Source of the DNA: Branchinecta lynchi
Taxonomy: Eukaryota > Arthropoda > Branchiopoda > Anostraca > Branchinectidae
Reading direction: 5' to 3'
Assembly: GCA_023053575.1 (NCBI GenBank)
Contig: JAKZAP010000008.1
Coordinates: 8,358,034 to 8,422,033, forward strand
DNA: 64,000 bases
Translations under genes and position numbers: made by a program
Shown: piece by piece, positions 60,921-64,000 of the stretch
Layout of the letters: each line of letters begins with the position of its first letter
Position numbering within the stretch: position 1 is the first letter of the stretch
The notes under the pieces: model-generated
Told to the model about the DNA's origin: nothing
The model's input: the letters and a program-made list of their open reading frames with translations, nothing else
Databases searched by the model: none

Positions 60921-62937
60921 ACAAGAGCTGGAAGCTCATATGGCACTTGCAAGGCTGGGTCAGAGGATTAAAGTATGAACTCGTCAATTCGTGGGTTTGT
61001 TGTGATCATATGTAAGCAAAATCCTTGAGATAAGAACGGTCATGGGTCCTTGGATATCACGAGAATGTATTGTTCGAAAAATCTATTTTATTTATGTATT
61101 TGGCCGTGATGATTCGCACTTTAAAGGCGCTAGAAATGCATCTGTAATGAACACTCCTGAAGCACAAATGATGATAAGCTCATTGGAATAAAAAAAATGT
61201 ATATTTTGCTCAAAATTAACTCAGTTGTAAACAAAACCCGTGAGGCAAAAATTATCACGGGCCCTTGGGAATCATGAATATCTTTCTTTGGGTTAACATA
61301 TTTTTTTTACTTTTCCGTTAAGAAACGCACTTTAAGGGTGCTAAAATTAGTTTAACACCTTTGAGTTAAATGTAAACTTTGCTTAAAAGCATTTTCCGTT
61401 GTAAAAGTTGTTTGAATAAATGTTTCAAAGTCAGCTTGGGCTCAAAGAATATTCATTTTCTGTACTTTGTGCTTAGGATTAGTACTTTAAGGTTAGGAGT
61501 AGTACTTTTAAGGGATCGTTGGATCTGAGAGGTGACAATTTCTGATCCAATCTTGTCAAGTTTCTAATGTTCAAGCCAAGTTTCATCACCCTAGAACATC
61601 TGGAATTACCTTAGTTCGCGATCACCGAAATTCCAGACCCCCACCCACCAACTCTCCTCACAGTGCCCGAACCCGGTCCGATTTTGTTACTGATGTATAT
61701 AGTTCTTGTCGTTGTTCTTCCCACCAAGTTTCATCCCAATCGCTCCACTCTAAGCGTGTCACAAGATCCCCCCCCCCCCACATTCATCGGGTCCGCTCCG
61801 GACTTAAAATGGGACATCCGAGACATGAGGTCTTCCTAAATATCATGTTTCGTTAAGATCCGACCACTCGTTCAAGAGTCATACATACATCAAGATTCCA
61901 GATTCCCCCTCCCTCCACTCCCCCATGATGGTTGGGTCGGAGAACTGATTATTTCTAAACAATCCCGTCAAGTCTCTAATGTTCAAGCCAAGTTCCATCG
62001 TCCTAGCACATCTGGAAATACCATAGATCGCGATAGCCCCATTTCCGGCCCTCCCCCCTCTAACTCCCCCCACAGTGCCCAAATTCGATCCGGTTCTATC
62101 ACAGAGTATCTAGTTCTTGTGCTTGTCCTTCCCACCAAGTTTCATCCCAACAGCTCGACTCTAAGCGTGTCACAAGATTCCCCCCCCCCACATTCATCGG
62201 ATCCGGCTTTAAATGGGTCATTCGAGGCACGAGCTCTTTCCAAATATCAATTTTCGTTAAGATCCAATCATCCGTTCCAATGTTCTACATTCCTCAAGAT
62301 TCCTTCCACTCCTTTGCTCCTTCCACTCCCCCCACGGTGGTTGGATGGGGAAGTTGACTATTCCCAGGTTAATCTGGTCGGATCCCTGACTTGCCTGTCA
62401 AGTTTCATAGTCCTGGCCCAGCTGGAAGTAATTTAACTCCGAATCATCGGAATTCCGGAAGCCCACTTCAACTCCCCCACAGTGCACGAATCCTGTCCGG
62501 CTCTGTCAATGATGTACCTAGGGCTTGTGCTTGTTCCTCCCACCAAGTTTCATCCCGATCGCTCCACTCTAAGCGTGTCACATGATTTCCGGCCAGCCCC
62601 CCTTCTACTCCCCCCCACATTCATCGTATTCGGTCCGCACTTGAAATAGTACATATGAGATACGAAGCCTCTCTGAATATCAAGTCACTAAGATCCGATC
62701 ACCCGTTCGAAAGTTATGCATGTCTCTAAATTGCGGATTCCGGCTCCCCCAACGATGGTCGGATCGAGCAAGTGATTGTTTGCAAGTTAGTTTGGACGGG
62801 TCCCTAATATGCCTGCCAAGTTTCATCGTCCTAGCGCATCTGGAAGTACCCTAACTCGCAAACACCGGACTGACCGACCAACCGACGGACAGAAAGTGGT
62901 CGGATTATGGCACTTGGCCAGAAGGCAACTGCCATAA
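60921..62937 (-). repeat. R2 repeat, second large copy
   Basis: Runs from aagagctggaagctcatatggcacttg to attatggcacttggccagaaggcaactgccataaa, in reverse orientation to the copy around the Polinton. From about 61500 it contains four degenerate 300-350-bp units (aagtttcatc...ctccactctaagcgtgtcac, gatccgaccac, gaccatcatggggg-type words). No coding potential. The size matches the 23158-25103 plus 38983-39334 copy without the Polinton. Confidence 0.75.
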
Positions 62938-63084
62938 AAACTGAACAAAACTTCCATCAGCTTCGTAAAGCCGTTCAAACTGTACGAGAAATTAACAATG
63001 CGATTCGTCATTCCGCAAACTGGGACGGCTCAAAGAACAGAGTTATCAACTCATAAACTTTGGACAGAGAACCGACGAAAAAGA

Positions 63085-63258
63085 AACTTCCAGTAAAAGC
63101 AAGACCAAAGGTTTTGATGGGATCCCAAAAAATCAATCTATGATCCAGACGACTGGGTCTTGTCTTCGCCAGACTCCTTGAACATTTTTACTATTAAAAT
63201 TCATAAACAGATTAAGGCCAAATAGCTAATCATCTGAGAAAACCAAGTTCAGATAGGG
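63085..63258 (+). repeat. R1 repeat, 5' fragment
   Basis: Matches 5495-5685: agaccaaaggttttgatgggatcccaaaa through ttaaggccaaatagctaatcatctgagaaaa. Truncated where the minisatellite begins. Confidence 0.7.
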
Positions 63259-63279
63259 ATTCAGCATGTGTGGGGAACC

Positions 63280-63940
63280 CGTCACTACGCCCACCCGTCA
63301 CTACGCCCACCCGTCACTTCGCCTAAGAATTCCGTCAGTTCGCCCACTTTTTCCGACAGTTCACCTAAACGTCAGTTCGCCCAATTTTTCCGACAGTTCG
63401 CCTACCCGTCACTACGCCCACCCGTCACTACGTCCACCCGTCACAACGCCCACCCGTCACTACGCCCACCCGTCACTACGCCCACCCGTCACTACGCCCA
63501 CCCGTCACAACGCCCACCCGTCACTACGCCCACCCGTCACTACGCCCACCCGTCAGTTCGCCTACCGTCAGTTCGCCTAAAAATCCGTCAGTTCGCCCAA
63601 CTTTTCCGACAGTTCGCCCACCCGTCATTTGGCCCAAAAATCCGACAGTTCGCCCACCCGTCAGTTGGCCCAAATATCCGTCAGTTGACCCACCCGTCAC
63701 TACGCCCACCCGTCAGTTCGCCTACCGTCAGTTCGCCTAAAAATCCGTCAGTTCGCCCAACTTTTCCGACAGTTCGCCCACCCGTCATTTGGCCTAAATA
63801 TCCGTCAGTTCGCCCAAATATCCGTCAGTTCACCCAACTTTTCCGACAGGTCGCTCACCCGTCATTTGGCCCAAATATCCGTCAGTTGACCCACCCGTTG
63901 TCAGTTCGCCCACTCGACTGTCAATTCGACAGTTGGCCCA
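63280..63940 (+). repeat. 16-bp minisatellite (cgcccacccgtcacta)
   Basis: Tandem copies of a 16-bp unit, most regular at 63285-63560. They grade into variants such as cagttcgcccaacttttccga and cccgtcatttggcccaaaaatc up to about 63940. Because 16 is not a multiple of 3, all frames stay open and give spurious low-complexity proteins. Confidence 0.9.
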
Positions 63941-64000
63941 GGGGAATAATCAGAAGGAGCGAACCTTTTTTCGTTTAATTAGGGTCAATACGAAATGGTG

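Noticed and set aside
63266..63978. Long low-complexity proteins in the GC-rich minisatellite
   Set aside because: A 16-bp repeat unit keeps all frames open; the predicted proteins are periodic artefacts.

Overview
The window is metazoan nuclear DNA, most likely from a marine invertebrate. It has spliced plus-strand exons with GT-AG borders, very long repeat-filled introns, several non-LTR retrotransposon remnants, MITE-like foldbacks, minisatellites, and one large self-synthesising Polinton/Maverick DNA transposon. I cannot name the species.

Host genes. A minus-strand terminal exon of an unrecognised protein lies at 49-654. The main host gene is VPS51, the GARP/EARP tethering-complex subunit, on the plus strand. 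Seven exons can be placed at 12305-12466, 14595-14729, 16915-17016, 22815-23075, 40744-40814, 43469-43577 and 44521-44618. They join in frame and cover roughly the N-terminal 290 codons; the rest of the gene probably lies beyond the window.

Mobile DNA in VPS51. Intron 3 holds a LINE (ORF1 fragment plus an intact EN-RT ORF2, 18183-21430) and smaller RT fragments. Intron 4 holds a roughly 2 kb repeat (family R2) split by a 13,873-bp Polinton at 25104-38976. The Polinton has 585-bp terminal inverted repeats beginning AGTAGT and a perfect 6-bp target duplication, CTCAGA. It encodes protein-primed PolB, integrase, packaging ATPase, double-jelly-roll major capsid protein, penton-like minor capsid protein, adenovirus-type protease, core (pX-like), pVI-like and fibre-like proteins, a zinc-ribbon protein missed by a simple ORF scan, a membrane protein, and a small gene inside the TIRs. 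Most genes run leftward from PolB with spacers of 3-45 bp.

Unusual Polinton features. Every recognisable gene start has the same motif, T(A/T)ATAAATG or TAATAAATG, directly on the initiator. It resembles the poxvirus late-promoter TAAATG and also contains an AATAAA overlapping the start codon. Three reading frames lack this motif: protease, integrase and the second half of the penton. Each lies in the -1 frame of the upstream ORF, and each junction has an in-register X XXY YYZ heptamer (A AAA AAC, A AAA AAA, G GGG GGT). This suggests pX-protease and zinc-ribbon-integrase may be made as -1 frameshift fusions; homopolymer indels are the main alternative. The copy is damaged: a 5'-truncated LINE splits the protease and a nonsense mutation breaks the left TIR gene copy.

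Right part. Beyond exon 7 lie a LINE fragment, nested foldbacks, a 3.8-kb satellite-like array with internal inversions (48.0-51.8 kb) and its decayed shoulder, several short tandem duplications, a second R2 copy in opposite orientation (60.9-62.9 kb) and a GC-rich 16-bp minisatellite (63.28-63.94 kb).
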